64,000 nt of DNA from a virus, in IMG/VR virus record IMGVR_UViG_3300044730_000222, positions 1-64,000 of that record; one strand, given 5' to 3'. Of this stretch, positions 16,942 to 22,907 are shown piece by piece (within the stretch, counting starts at the first letter, position 1; the number at the start of each line of letters is the position of its first letter). A program made the position numbers and the translations under genes. The notes under the pieces were generated by a model, which saw only the letters and a program-made list of their open reading frames with translations, was not told the origin of the DNA and ran no database searches.

Positions 16942-17159
16942 TGTGGATAACCTTGTTGATAACCCTGTGGATAAACCTAGCCTGTGGATAACTTTACCTG
17001 TGGATAACTTTCTCAGGCAATTCTCAGGAAGTCCCTAAAGTGGGGAAATGGGGGCGCTTATTTATGACAGATCAAAAAAAGCCCCTAATTTATGACGAGC
17101 AAAAAATTTTCCCAATTTATGAAAAGAAAAATTTGCTCCCTAATTTATGAGAGCAAATT
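16942..17159. other. Candidate replication origin: DnaA boxes plus AT-rich iterated repeats
   Basis: Four perfect DnaA boxes in one orientation (TGTGGATAA at 16942, 16966, 16983 and 16999) and one with a single mismatch at 16954 are followed by four ATTTATGA repeats at 17059, 17087, 17114 and 17142. The latter are spaced 27-28 bp and lie in A/T-rich units. The last repeat sits in the loop of a 9-bp stem (17130-17138 with 17151-17159). Boxes beside periodic AT-rich repeats are the layout of bacterial origins. It lies at the edge of the early region. Confidence 0.72.
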
Positions 17160-17176
17160 ATTTTTCCCGATTTTTT

Positions 17177-17359
17177 TTATCTAACGGGGGCAGTTCCTTG
17201 AACATAGCCGTCAATAGATAAAACATCACAAGTAATTTTTACTCTTTGATTTTTCTTTAATGATTTCTTATAAAGATTTATAAAGTGATAAACATTTTCC
17301 TTAGTAGGTAAGTTCATCTCAAAAGTATTTCCGTTCATACTAGTTATTGTTATTTTCAT
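17177..17359 (-). CDS. Small protein, unknown function (60 aa)
   Basis: A 60-aa basic protein (MKITITSMNGNTFEMNLPT...) with a plausible beta-alpha layout and an AGAAAGG ribosome site. It is the last gene of a minus-strand train of tiny genes that reads toward the putative origin. No domain is recognised. Confidence 0.55.
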   Translation of the reverse strand: MKITITSMNGNTFEMNLPTKENVYHFINLYKKSLKKNQRVKITCDVLSIDGYVQGTAPVR

Positions 17360-17483
17360 TTAATACCTTTCTTTTTTCTGTATCGGTTGCTTTATCATAC
17401 CCCGCAACACTTCCGTGTTTAATAATCCAAGCCTTGCGGAGTTTTTGTTCTTGCGAATAATAGTAATAAATAACGCTATTCAT
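17340..17483 (-). CDS. Small protein, unknown function (47 aa)
   Basis: The ATG at 17483 overlaps the stop of the upstream gene as TAATG, and the 3' end runs 20 nt into the next gene. The sequence (MNSVIYYYYSQEQKLRKAW...) is basic with an aromatic N-terminus. Coupling supports expression; the function is unknown. Confidence 0.5.
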   Translation of the reverse strand: MNSVIYYYYSQEQKLRKAWIIKHGSVAGYDKATDTEKRKVLNENNNN

Positions 17484-17593
17484 TAGGCTACACACTCGCA
17501 AGGTTCAACACCATAGTTATCTTCATCGCCGTAAAAAATAACGCCGTGTCCATAACACTCATCACAATTTATTCTTTCTATTGCGTTTATCAT
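17483..17593 (-). CDS. Tiny DnaJ-like zinc-finger protein (36 aa)
   Basis: It contains C-D-E-C-Y-G-H-G and C-E-C, like half of a DnaJ CxxCxGxG zinc module. The same pattern (CVLCNGKG...CEC) occurs in the + strand gene at 20533-20751. AGAAAGGA precedes the ATG at 17593. It may be an adaptor or nucleic-acid-binding peptide. Confidence 0.6.
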   Translation of the reverse strand: MINAIERINCDECYGHGVIFYGDEDNYGVEPCECVA

Positions 17594-17613
17594 TTTTAGT
17601 TATCCTTTCTTTC

Positions 17614-17772
17614 TTAAAGTGTAGCAGGGGCTACTGACATAGCCTCTACTGTAAATCCGTTAGCCACTAGGCTTTCCATAAGGTCATTTATCTGACGCTC
17701 ATTTATCATCAACATGTTTGATGTTGTAAGTATGGTATCCTCTTTGGATACTGTGTAATTTAGTGTTAGCAT
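17614..17772 (-). CDS. Small protein, unknown function (52 aa)
   Basis: A 52-aa frame from the ATG at 17772 with AGAAAGG upstream and a TGTCAG-type promoter at 17801-17834. The sequence has a central helix (NERQINDLMESLVANGF). No domain is recognised. Promoter, ribosome site and stop are all in the style of its neighbours. Confidence 0.58.
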   Translation of the reverse strand: MLTLNYTVSKEDTILTTSNMLMINERQINDLMESLVANGFTVEAMSVAPATL

Positions 17773-17800
17773 TTTTTGCTACCTAACCTTTCTTTTTGTT

Positions 17801-17834
17801 ATACTGTAATTCTATCTGTTGCCACTGACATTTT
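17801..17834 (-). promoter_or_regulatory. TGTCAG-type promoter
   Basis: On the minus strand, AAAATGTCAG is followed after 10 nt by TAGAAT and then ACAGTAT. The same spacing recurs at five other sites. It lies upstream of the gene at 17614-17772. Confidence 0.6.
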
Positions 17835-17858
17835 GAGGGGTCTGTGGGGTATCGCCCC

Positions 17859-17874
17859 TGTGATTTACATCACA
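17859..17874. promoter_or_regulatory. CRP/GlxR-like palindrome 1
   Basis: TGTGA-TTTACA-TCACA, with the central TA typical of GlxR sites. It abuts the stop codon of the minus-strand gene 17875-17979. Confidence 0.65.
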
Positions 17875-17979
17875 CTAGGAAGCGTAATACTCTAGGTAGC
17901 AACCTGAGCAGACGACACGCCCAGAAGTCATAACCTGAGTGTATTTTCTATCTAGTTCACAGATTTCACATTTTTTCAT
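17875..17979 (-). CDS. Tiny zinc-ribbon protein (34 aa)
   Basis: A 34-aa protein: MKKCEICEL...RVVCSGCYLEYYAS, two CxxC knuckles separated by 17 residues, enough for one zinc site. AGAAAGGA precedes the ATG, and a TGTCAG-type promoter lies at 18006-18040. The gene contains one GGCGTGTC element on its coding strand. Confidence 0.62.
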   Translation of the reverse strand: MKKCEICELDRKYTQVMTSGRVVCSGCYLEYYAS

Positions 17980-18005
17980 TTTATCTGTTCCTTTCTTTAG
18001 TTTCT

Positions 18006-18040
18006 ATACTGCGTATTCTAGTGGATACCACTGACATTTT
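18006..18040 (-). promoter_or_regulatory. TGTCAG-type promoter
   Basis: AAAATGTCAG, 10 nt, TAGAAT, then CAGTAT on the minus strand, about 30 nt before the AGAAAGGA of the gene at 17875-17979. Confidence 0.6.
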
Positions 18041-18074
18041 GGGGGATATTTAGGGCGTGTCGCCCTTTTATTTT

Positions 18075-18090
18075 TGTGACTTACCTCACA
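18075..18090. promoter_or_regulatory. CRP/GlxR-like palindrome 2
   Basis: TGTGA-CTTACC-TCACA. It overlaps the last codons and stop of the minus-strand gene 18081-18188. Confidence 0.65.
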
Positions 18091-18188
18091 CTTTGTAGGG
18101 AATCTACACAATTTGGACAAATCGCAATAATGTTGCGTTTTGATACATGGGTGGTCTTACCACATAACTTACAATTTTTCTTACTCAT
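18081..18188 (-). CDS. Tiny zinc-ribbon protein (35 aa)
   Basis: A 35-aa protein with C-K-L-C-G and C-P-N-C, a minimal zinc ribbon similar to those of RNA polymerase subunits and ribosomal proteins but stand-alone. AGAAAGG lies before the ATG at 18188. Its TGTCAG-type promoter (18214-18249) diverges from the + strand early genes. Confidence 0.62.
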   Translation of the reverse strand: MSKKNCKLCGKTTHVSKRNIIAICPNCVDSLQSVR

Positions 18189-18213
18189 TTTAGAACCTTT
18201 CTGTTCATTTCTT

Positions 18214-18249
18214 ATACTGCGTATTCTACACGATAGCACTGACAAAATC
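18214..18249 (-). promoter_or_regulatory. TGTCAG-type promoter
   Basis: TTGTCAG, 10 nt, TAGAAT, then CAGTATA on the minus strand. A TTGATT hexamer also lies 17 nt before TAGAAT, so this copy may double as a conventional promoter. Confidence 0.6.
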
Positions 18250-18353
18250 AAGGCGACACGCCGATAAAATAAAATAAATTTTTGTTATAGAACAAAACGG
18301 ACATTTCGGACAGGGACCTCCCCGACACGCCCGACCTCGGGGGTGGGGGATTT

Positions 18354-18369
18354 TGTGATAATCCTCACA
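18354..18369. promoter_or_regulatory. CRP/GlxR-like palindrome 3
   Basis: TGTGA-TAATCC-TCACA, 39 bp upstream of the TGTCAG promoter at 18404-18437, the position of an activator site. Confidence 0.65.
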
Positions 18370-18403
18370 AAAAAAGATTTCCGACACGCCCGAAATACAG
18401 GGC

Positions 18404-18437
18404 AAAATGTCAGTGCCCCGTGTTAGACTTACAGTAT
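18404..18437 (+). promoter_or_regulatory. TGTCAG-type early promoter
   Basis: AAAATGTCAG, 10 nt, TAGACT, TA, CAGTAT on the + strand, leading the early genes from 18537. Confidence 0.6.
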
Positions 18438-18455
18438 CAAAATTAAATAGTGCTA

Positions 18456-18505
18456 AATGAGCCTAGCAAATAAGTCTAGAAATAGAATGAGCCTAGCAAA
18501 TAAGT
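18456..18505. repeat. 20-bp direct repeat in an early leader
   Basis: A 20-bp unit containing GAGCCTAGCAAATAAGT occurs at 18456-18475 and 18486-18505, period 30 bp (three helical turns), between promoter and ribosome site. It is a candidate repressor site or leader regulatory element. Confidence 0.6.
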
Positions 18506-18536
18506 TAGCACACTAAATAGAAAGGTAGGTCAGAAA

Positions 18537-18731
18537 ATGACTACACTAAATAAAACTACGATAGAAATCGTTTTAGAAAATGGTTTCAATATTCAGGATA
18601 AAATCTGCGTATTTTGCTCAAATACCCTTGATCGCTGGGATACTTTTTGCTTCCCTTGCCAAGAGTATAAAGGCGTGATGAAAGTCATAGACGCCGTTGA
18701 TTACTACGGAGTAGATATTCTAGGTGTGTGA
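18537..18731 (+). CDS. Small zinc-binding early protein (64 aa)
   Basis: It carries C-V-F-C and C-F-P-C knuckles spaced about 13 residues apart (zinc ribbon), flanked by a basic N-terminus and an acidic end. AGAAAGG lies upstream. The stop codon is part of a TGTGA-N6-TCACA palindrome. It is the first gene of the + strand early block; function is unknown. Confidence 0.62.
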   Translation: MTTLNKTTIEIVLENGFNIQDKICVFCSNTLDRWDTFCFPCQEYKGVMKVIDAVDYYGVDILGV

Positions 18732-18742
18732 GGCAAATCACA
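18727..18742. promoter_or_regulatory. CRP/GlxR-like palindrome 4
   Basis: TGTGA-GGCAAA-TCACA. The TGA inside the left arm is the stop codon of the gene 18537-18731. Confidence 0.65.
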
Positions 18743-18829
18743 CTCCCCAAGCGTGGGTCTAATTTGACTTTAACGCTAAAAAATGAAATAATAGAATTAT
18801 TAGAAAGTATCTTAGAAAGGATAACTTAA

Positions 18830-19027
18830 ATGAAAACTTATTCAATTCCAGACTTGCTCGTGGGTCAAGTTTATTATCCACGCTCTCTCGCTCGTAAATA
18901 CCAATACGGCGAAATTAACTACGCTGAAAAGCGTGATGATATTTATTTTGCTGATGGCTATGAAGCCTACGCAATTCGCTTCAATGGTCATCGTTGGGCT
19001 ACTGTCGCAGTAAAGGTGGCAGACTAA
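18830..19027 (+). CDS. Small protein, unknown function (65 aa)
   Basis: A 65-aa protein with aromatic, mixed-charge sequence (YYPRSLARKYQYGE) and an AGAAAGGA ribosome site. No domain is recognised. The next gene starts in its stop codon (TAATG). Confidence 0.58.
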   Translation: MKTYSIPDLLVGQVYYPRSLARKYQYGEINYAEKRDDIYFADGYEAYAIRFNGHRWATVAVKVAD

Positions 19028-19146
19028 TGAAATTAGATGAATTCAAGGCTCTTATTGAGAGCCAGCGTAAAGCGCAACAATTGACAAACTTAGAGAAAAT
19101 CGCTAAAATAGTATCAACAACAAATACCAAGAAAGGTAAAAACTAA
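19027..19146 (+). CDS. Small basic helical protein (39 aa)
   Basis: The ATG is overlapped with the previous stop as TAATG. The 39 residues form a likely amphipathic helix with a Lys-rich tail (TKKGKN). It could be a nucleic-acid or host-protein-binding peptide; no family is known. Confidence 0.52.
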   Translation: MKLDEFKALIESQRKAQQLTNLEKIAKIVSTTNTKKGKN

Positions 19147-19148
19147 AA

Positions 19149-19403
19149 ATGACTAACTATAAAGACTTTCCATTCACAACTAACGGCGTGAATTTTATTT
19201 CAAGAGTTTATTCTGACTCTCCATTTCTATCCACTATTGAGCGCCTGCCTGAAGGTGCATTTGCCTCACTAAATATTCAAGCACTAACAGAATTAGTGGG
19301 TGACGCTTCACTTCTAACTCATGATGAATTACTAATAGCACTAACTAAAATAAATGATGGTGGAACTCATGCGTTTATTCTACTAGATGAGGGGTCTAAC
19401 TAA
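19149..19403 (+). CDS. Small protein, unknown function (84 aa)
   Basis: An 84-aa protein, mildly acidic, with an AGAAAGG site 12 nt upstream inside the end of the previous gene. The C-terminal half looks helical (LTHDELLIALTKINDGG). It overlaps the next start (TAATG). No domain is recognised. Confidence 0.57.
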   Translation: MTNYKDFPFTTNGVNFISRVYSDSPFLSTIERLPEGAFASLNIQALTELVGDASLLTHDELLIALTKINDGGTHAFILLDEGSN

Positions 19404-19594
19404 TGATGACACGCAAAGACTATGTCAAGACCGCTGAAATTCTAAAAGGTTTCAGCGAGGAAATTCACCCACAAGTTTTTGAGGATTTGGTAGAGGAGTT
19501 TTCTCAATACTTTAAATCTGATAATGATAGATTTGATTTCGCAAGATTTGAAAAGGCTTGCGGAATTGACGAATTGGGGTTGATTCCTGTATGA
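19403..19594 (+). CDS. Small acidic protein (63 aa)
   Basis: The 63-aa protein begins MMTRKDYVKTAEIL and has the pattern of short phage proteins with F-x-x-A-C-G-I near the end (about FARFEKACGI). It resembles small uncharacterised proteins common in cyanophages. It is coupled to both neighbours (TAATG and ATGA). Confidence 0.58.
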   Translation: MMTRKDYVKTAEILKGFSEEIHPQVFEDLVEEFSQYFKSDNDRFDFARFEKACGIDELGLIPV

Positions 19595-19737
19595 CAAATT
19601 TAATTTTAACTGTCGCAATAATTTCATTTGGAACTTTATTCGGAATGAGTTTAATTACTATGAGAAAATTAGAAATTGAAAATAAAAAATTGCGAAAAGA
19701 AAATGCTGAAATGAAATGGAATCAAATTAAAGTTTGA
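19591..19737 (+). CDS. Small membrane protein with coiled-coil tail (48 aa)
   Basis: The start overlaps the previous stop as ATGA. The first 22 residues form a membrane helix; the remaining residues are heptad-like and charged (RKLEIENKKLRKENAEM). It could anchor a complex at the membrane during early infection; the function is unknown. Confidence 0.55.
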   Translation: MTNLILTVAIISFGTLFGMSLITMRKLEIENKKLRKENAEMKWNQIKV

Positions 19738-19800
19738 TTAAGTTGCGTTAAAAATTTTTCCTGAAATTTCTTTATGATATTTTGGGAAAAACCCCCGCAA

Positions 19801-19931
19801 CATCGGGAGGTCCCGCACTCGGGCGTGTCGTCCACAGGTTATCCACAGGGGGGCAATTTACGAAGGGTGTGATTTTTCCCACATTTTTTGGGCGTGTCTA
19901 ATTGGAAATTGTCAGTAGAAAATGATAGGCT
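19801..19931 (+). promoter_or_regulatory. Early intergenic control cassette
   Basis: This stretch holds CGGGAGGTCCCG, a GGCGTGTC, a DnaA box (TTATCCACA, 19839-19847), TTACGAAGG, an imperfect TGTGA-N6 site with CCACA, a second GGCGTGTC, and a TGTCAG promoter (TGTCAG 19910-19915, TAGGCT 19926-19931). The same parts recur in other early spacers. Confidence 0.55.
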
Positions 19932-19961
19932 GGAAGCCTAAAAATGAAAGAAGGTAATCTA

Positions 19962-20459
19962 ATGGGATTAGATATGTATCTCTCTGCTAAGAAAAATGTA
20001 GAGAAAGTAAATTGGAAGGCTCTTAGAGATAATGAGGAATTATCCTATGAAAGTCCTGAAGTGATTAATCCGCTATGGAAAAATATTGTAGATGTTGCTG
20101 ATATGGCAGATGTTGCTACAGATATTTATGGCGTTAATGTTGAAGTGACTTGTGCTTATTGGCGCAAGGCTAATCAGATTCATAAATGGTTTGTTGATAA
20201 TGTTCAAGGCGGTAATGATAATTGCGGTGAATACTATGTGTCGCAAAATAAATTAGAAGAATTGCTAGCGCTAGTTAATAGAGCATTGGCAGAGCGTAAT
20301 CCTACTTTGCTATCACCACAAGGGGGATTCTTCTTTGGCTCTACTGATATTGATGAGTGGTATTGGCGTGATTTAGAAAATACCAAAACTAAGTTAGAGC
20401 GCATATTTGCTCTGCCCCAATTGTCCGATTTGTCCTTTTACTACTCTTCTTCGTGGTAA
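19962..20459 (+). CDS. Conserved phage protein (MGLDMYL family), unknown function
   Basis: A 165-aa protein from the ATG at 19962, which has GAAGG upstream; an ATG at 19944 is too close to the promoter. The MGLDMYL start, YWRKANQIHKWFV, NCGEYYVS and GFFFGSTDIDEWYW motifs are shared by a family widespread in tailed phages and some bacteria. No function is established. The run of conserved Trp, His and Asp suggests an enzyme or ligand-binding fold. Confidence 0.68.
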   Translation: MGLDMYLSAKKNVEKVNWKALRDNEELSYESPEVINPLWKNIVDVADMADVATDIYGVNVEVTCAYWRKANQIHKWFVDNVQGGNDNCGEYYVSQNKLEELLALVNRALAERNPTLLSPQGGFFFGSTDIDEWYWRDLENTKTKLERIFALPQLSDLSFYYSSSW

Positions 20460-20480
20460 AAGGGCGAGGGGATTTGAAAA

Positions 20481-20510
20481 TGTCAGCCCCCTATGATAGG
20501 ATTTCAGTAT
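20481..20510 (+). promoter_or_regulatory. TGTCAG-type promoter
   Basis: AAAATGTCAG, 10 nt, TAGGAT, TT, CAGTAT, driving the gene at 20533. An ATG at 20509 overlaps the element and is therefore unlikely to be the start. Confidence 0.6.
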
Positions 20511-20532
20511 GAACAGAAAGAAGGAAAGAAAA

Positions 20533-20751
20533 ATGGATAAATTGGAATACGCACTAAGTATTATTGCTAATTGTGTTTTATGTAATGGAAAAGGTTATCA
20601 GTATTGGGCTAATGGAGATGACTTTGATACTGAATCTTGTGAGTGTAATGTCTATGATATTATTCTTGATGATGACGGAGATGTAATTTGGGATAATGGT
20701 TTATTATCTCAAAATGAATTATCAATTTACGCAACAAGCGAGGCTAACTAA
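20533..20751 (+). CDS. Small DnaJ-like zinc-finger protein (72 aa)
   Basis: From the ATG at 20533, preceded by AAGGAAAG. Residues about 13-40 hold C-V-L-C-N-G-K-G and C-E-C, like the 36-aa protein at 17483-17593 on the other strand; the tail is strongly acidic. It is probably a zinc-dependent adaptor. Confidence 0.6.
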   Translation: MDKLEYALSIIANCVLCNGKGYQYWANGDDFDTESCECNVYDIILDDDGDVIWDNGLLSQNELSIYATSEAN

Positions 20752-20752
20752 A

Positions 20753-21034
20753 ATGGGAAGTAATTTTGCTAATGATTTGGCTCTTGCTGATAACTTGGAT
20801 ATTGAAACTCAGATAGGAATACACCTATCTAGTAATCATTACCCACCCGTTCCTAGTTTTATGGTCAAGACTTGTATTGAGGCTATTGACGCAGTAAATG
20901 ACGCAGGGCTTTGGTACTTGGAAATACCTCTACCTGAAGGGGTATTCTATAAGGGTAATTTGACTACCGCACCAGCACACGCTATTATTGAACAACACCA
21001 CCTAGATTCGTGGCTTATTGAAAGGGAATACTAA
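20753..21034 (+). CDS. Small protein, unknown function (93 aa)
   Basis: Started at 20753, one base after the previous stop; an in-frame ATG 57 nt upstream would overlap that gene heavily. The sequence contains a Pro-rich NHYPPVPSF and a final helix. No family is recognised. It continues the early polycistron. Confidence 0.55.
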   Translation: MGSNFANDLALADNLDIETQIGIHLSSNHYPPVPSFMVKTCIEAIDAVNDAGLWYLEIPLPEGVFYKGNLTTAPAHAIIEQHHLDSWLIEREY

Positions 21035-21035
21035 A

Positions 21036-21245
21036 ATGGAATATAACTATGTCTTGACTACTGCGTATGATGGAGAATTATTCTCTACCATGCGCCTTAG
21101 CGATTTTATGGAAGCACACGAGGCTTGGGCTAAATGCTCAGACCACGGAAATGCTAAAGAATACGCAACCTATAATCTTACAGACCCAACAGGTAAAATG
21201 TTCACTAAAAACTTTTATTCTGATGGCAGAGTATCGGTTAAATAA
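21036..21245 (+). CDS. Small protein, unknown function (69 aa)
   Basis: It starts at 21036, one base after the preceding stop. The protein is aromatic-rich (YNYVLTTAYDGELF) with a likely beta-hairpin N-terminus and a helix containing EAHEAWAKCSDHG. No domain is recognised. Confidence 0.55.
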   Translation: MEYNYVLTTAYDGELFSTMRLSDFMEAHEAWAKCSDHGNAKEYATYNLTDPTGKMFTKNFYSDGRVSVK

Positions 21246-21473
21246 ATGTCTGCTACACTAACTTCTATGGATTACAGATTTGTAGATATTCTAAATGCTG
21301 ACCAATTAGAAGTAGGAGATCTAATTGGTTTAGGCATTATTGGAATTGTAAAAATTATTTCAACTACTCCAACTAAAGATGGATTCTTACTTGTAATTGA
21401 AAATGAATTTAATGAAAAAGAAGATGTTGAAATTTTAGATAATGAAAAATTTGAATTGTTTATTTTAGAATAA
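21246..21473 (+). CDS. Small acidic protein (75 aa)
   Basis: It directly abuts the previous stop. The LEVGDLIGLGIIGIVKII segment followed by an alternating acidic tail suggests a small beta-barrel, similar in idea to the KOW-like YxVGD proteins at 22640 and 23404. A hairpin at 21488-21512 follows. Confidence 0.55.
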   Translation: MSATLTSMDYRFVDILNADQLEVGDLIGLGIIGIVKIISTTPTKDGFLLVIENEFNEKEDVEILDNEKFELFILE

Positions 21474-21487
21474 AAATCCCCCGTTAA

Positions 21488-21512
21488 AAATCGGGACCTC
21501 CCCGCCCGATTT
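21488..21512 (+). terminator. GGACCTCC-loop hairpin
   Basis: AAATCGGG pairs with CCCGATTT (8 bp) around the loop ACCTCCCCG, 15 nt after a stop codon. It is a likely 3' hairpin or terminator. The loop contains the anti-Shine-Dalgarno-like ACCTCC. Confidence 0.6.
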
Positions 21513-21528
21513 GTCCCTATTGTCCGAT

Positions 21529-21557
21529 TTGATTTTTGTGTTATTTTATGATAAGAT
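21529..21557 (+). promoter_or_regulatory. Promoter for a leaderless small gene
   Basis: TTGATT, 17 nt, TAAGAT; the ATG at 21565 follows 7 nt after the -10. Confidence 0.6.
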
Positions 21558-21564
21558 TTTATTT

Positions 21565-21696
21565 ATGTGGAAAAAAACTAGTAATGATTTACGAAGGCTA
21601 TTAGATTTACGAAGATCTAATGCTTCTCAGCCATTACGGAATAAGAAAAAATATTCCCGAAAAGTTAAGCACAAGAAAATTGACAATTCAGAATAA
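21565..21696 (+). CDS. Very basic 43-aa protein
   Basis: The ATG lies 7 nt after a TAAGAT -10 box, suggesting a leaderless mRNA. The protein is Arg/Lys-rich (DLRRLLDLRR, then KKKYSRKVKHKK) with an N-terminal helix. It is a candidate DNA- or RNA-binding peptide. A longer frame from 21511 would cross the promoter. Confidence 0.52.
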   Translation: MWKKTSNDLRRLLDLRRSNASQPLRNKKKYSRKVKHKKIDNSE

Positions 21697-21709
21697 AAAT
21701 GTTATTATG
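21681..21709 (+). promoter_or_regulatory. Promoter of the Gp88-like gene
   Basis: TTGACA, 17 nt, TATTAT, then AGAAAGGA and the ATG at 21729. Confidence 0.65.
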
Positions 21710-21728
21710 ATATTAGAAAGGAAACCCC

Positions 21729-22448
21729 ATGAAACTAAAACGCTCTAATGATAGGAAGGTGGCTAATGCCGTATCAAAAAATGGAAAGACCGCAACAATT
21801 GCCAACACTTTTGGATTGCCTGCTGGAAAGGCTTACTCGTGCCCTGGTGCCACAAGTGTTTGTGAAAGTGTTTGCTACGCAGGAAAACTTGAAAAGATAT
21901 ACAAGGGAGTAAGAGATAATCTCCTTCATAACTGGAACCTGCTAAAAGACGCAGACCATGACACTATGGAAAACTTATTGCAAGATATGATTAATGACTT
22001 TAAGATTGATTGTGATAAGAAAGACGCTCCTAAACTATTCCGTATACACTGGGACGGCGACTTCTTTAATGATACTTATACTTTTGCATGGAAGCATGTC
22101 ATATTAAATAATCCTGATATTCAATTCTGGGTTTATACTCGTGTGGCTACCGCCGCAGATATGCTTAAAGATATAGATAATCTATCTCTCTACTTCTCAA
22201 CAGATAAAGAGAATAAAGATATTGCTATTAATCTTAATAAAGATAAGGGTATTCGATTAGCATACCTTGCAGATACCTTCGCAATTGGGCAGGCAGATAT
22301 GAAAGCAATGATAGGAAGACCTGGCGCTAAGTGCCCTGAAAACCTAAAAGCAATTCCGCTTATCTCTACTAATGGCTCTGCTTGCGTATCGTGTGGCTTG
22401 TGTATTTATGAGAAATCTGATATAGTATTTAGCGCAAAGAAAAAGTGA
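21729..22448 (+). CDS. Gp88-like actinophage protein, Cys-rich
   Basis: A 239-aa protein with FGLPAG, S-C-P-G-A-T-x-x-C-x-x-x-C-Y-A near residue 40 and a C-terminal C-V-S-C-G-L-C. This arrangement matches, from memory, the 'gene product 88' family frequent in mycobacteriophages and other phages. The Cys sets suggest an iron-sulfur cluster or zinc. The function is unknown to me. AGAAAGGA lies 6-8 nt before the ATG, and it has its own promoter. Confidence 0.68.
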   Translation: MKLKRSNDRKVANAVSKNGKTATIANTFGLPAGKAYSCPGATSVCESVCYAGKLEKIYKGVRDNLLHNWNLLKDADHDTMENLLQDMINDFKIDCDKKDAPKLFRIHWDGDFFNDTYTFAWKHVILNNPDIQFWVYTRVATAADMLKDIDNLSLYFSTDKENKDIAINLNKDKGIRLAYLADTFAIGQADMKAMIGRPGAKCPENLKAIPLISTNGSACVSCGLCIYEKSDIVFSAKKK

Positions 22449-22455
22449 GGGTAGA

Positions 22456-22518
22456 GTGGATAAAACAATATTATTCTTCATGGGCTTATGGATATTTATG
22501 TATCTATTTACCTTGTGA
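22456..22518 (+). CDS. Possible 20-aa membrane peptide
   Basis: A GTG start with TGAGGG upstream opens a 20-residue hydrophobic frame (DKTILFFMGLWIFMYLFTL). Its stop lies inside a TGTGA-N6-TCACA site, as for other early genes, which is the main support. Confidence 0.3.
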   Translation: MDKTILFFMGLWIFMYLFTL

Positions 22519-22529
22519 TTAATATCACA
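22514..22529. promoter_or_regulatory. CRP/GlxR-like palindrome 5
   Basis: TGTGA-TTAATA-TCACA, 40 bp upstream of a TTGACA promoter (22570). Confidence 0.65.
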
Positions 22530-22569
22530 AAGAATAAATCTCAAAATGTGAGATTTTTTAGATTTGGAT

Positions 22570-22598
22570 TTGACAATAAATCTCAAAAATGTCATAAT
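22570..22598 (+). promoter_or_regulatory. Promoter of the YKVGD small gene
   Basis: TTGACA, 17 nt, CATAAT, upstream of the AAAGGA and ATG at 22640. Confidence 0.65.
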
Positions 22599-22639
22599 TA
22601 GACAGTAAGCAAAAACAACTAACGAAAGGAAATAAAGAA

Positions 22640-22804
22640 ATGGCAGTAAATACAGCACTATACAAGGTAGGCGATACTTATACTTCTCAGAAGTCTAAGA
22701 TTACAGGCTCTATCAAAGAAATCGTGCCAAACCCAAATGGTTCGGTTCGTGTCAAACTTGATGTTGAAGGCAAGACACGCTGGACAACTTGGAAAGCAAA
22801 GTAA
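22640..22804 (+). CDS. Small beta-barrel-like protein, paralogue of 23404 gene
   Basis: A 54-aa protein with Y-K-V-G-D-T-Y-T-S-Q-K-S and I-T-G-S-I-K-E-I-V-P. It aligns by eye with the 55-aa product at 23404-23571 (YRVGDLFTT, ITGRIEKFVP). Similar short 'GD..T..KSG..G.V..I' proteins occur in many actinophages. It may be an SH3/KOW-like nucleic-acid or protein binder. Its own promoter and AAAGGA site precede it. Confidence 0.62.
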   Translation: MAVNTALYKVGDTYTSQKSKITGSIKEIVPNPNGSVRVKLDVEGKTRWTTWKAK

Positions 22805-22823
22805 TTCCTAATACAGGAAAAGA

Positions 22824-22850
22824 CCTGAGCAAGTCTGCTAAAACTGCTCA
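22824..22850 (+). terminator. TGAGCA/TGCTCA hairpin, copy 1
   Basis: TGAGCA pairs with TGCTCA around a 13-nt loop containing CTAAAAC, 20 nt after a stop. Related elements lie at 23679, 25783 and 30326. Confidence 0.5.
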
Positions 22851-22852
22851 AC

Positions 22853-22881
22853 TTGATTTTCTATCATAGAAATGCTAAGAT
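22853..22881 (+). promoter_or_regulatory. Promoter for the 22908 gene
   Basis: TTGATT, 17 nt, TAAGAT, followed by AGAAAGGA and the ATG at 22908. Confidence 0.65.
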
Positions 22882-22907
22882 AGAACCCCATACAGAAAGG
22901 AAAACAA

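Larger units (their letters stand above)
18189..18536. promoter_or_regulatory. Divergent regulatory region of the early genes
   Basis: This non-coding 350-bp region separates minus-strand tiny genes from the + strand early block. It holds two TGTCAG promoters in opposite directions, a GGGACCTCCCC element (18313-18323), several GGCGTGTC elements, one TGTGA-N6-TCACA site and a duplicated 20-bp sequence (18456-18475 and 18486-18505). It is probably the main early control region. Confidence 0.65.

Noticed and set aside
19868-19883. Ninth CRP-like site
   Set aside because: TGTGA-TTTTTC-CCACA has one mismatch and overlaps a T-rich promoter element, so it was not counted.
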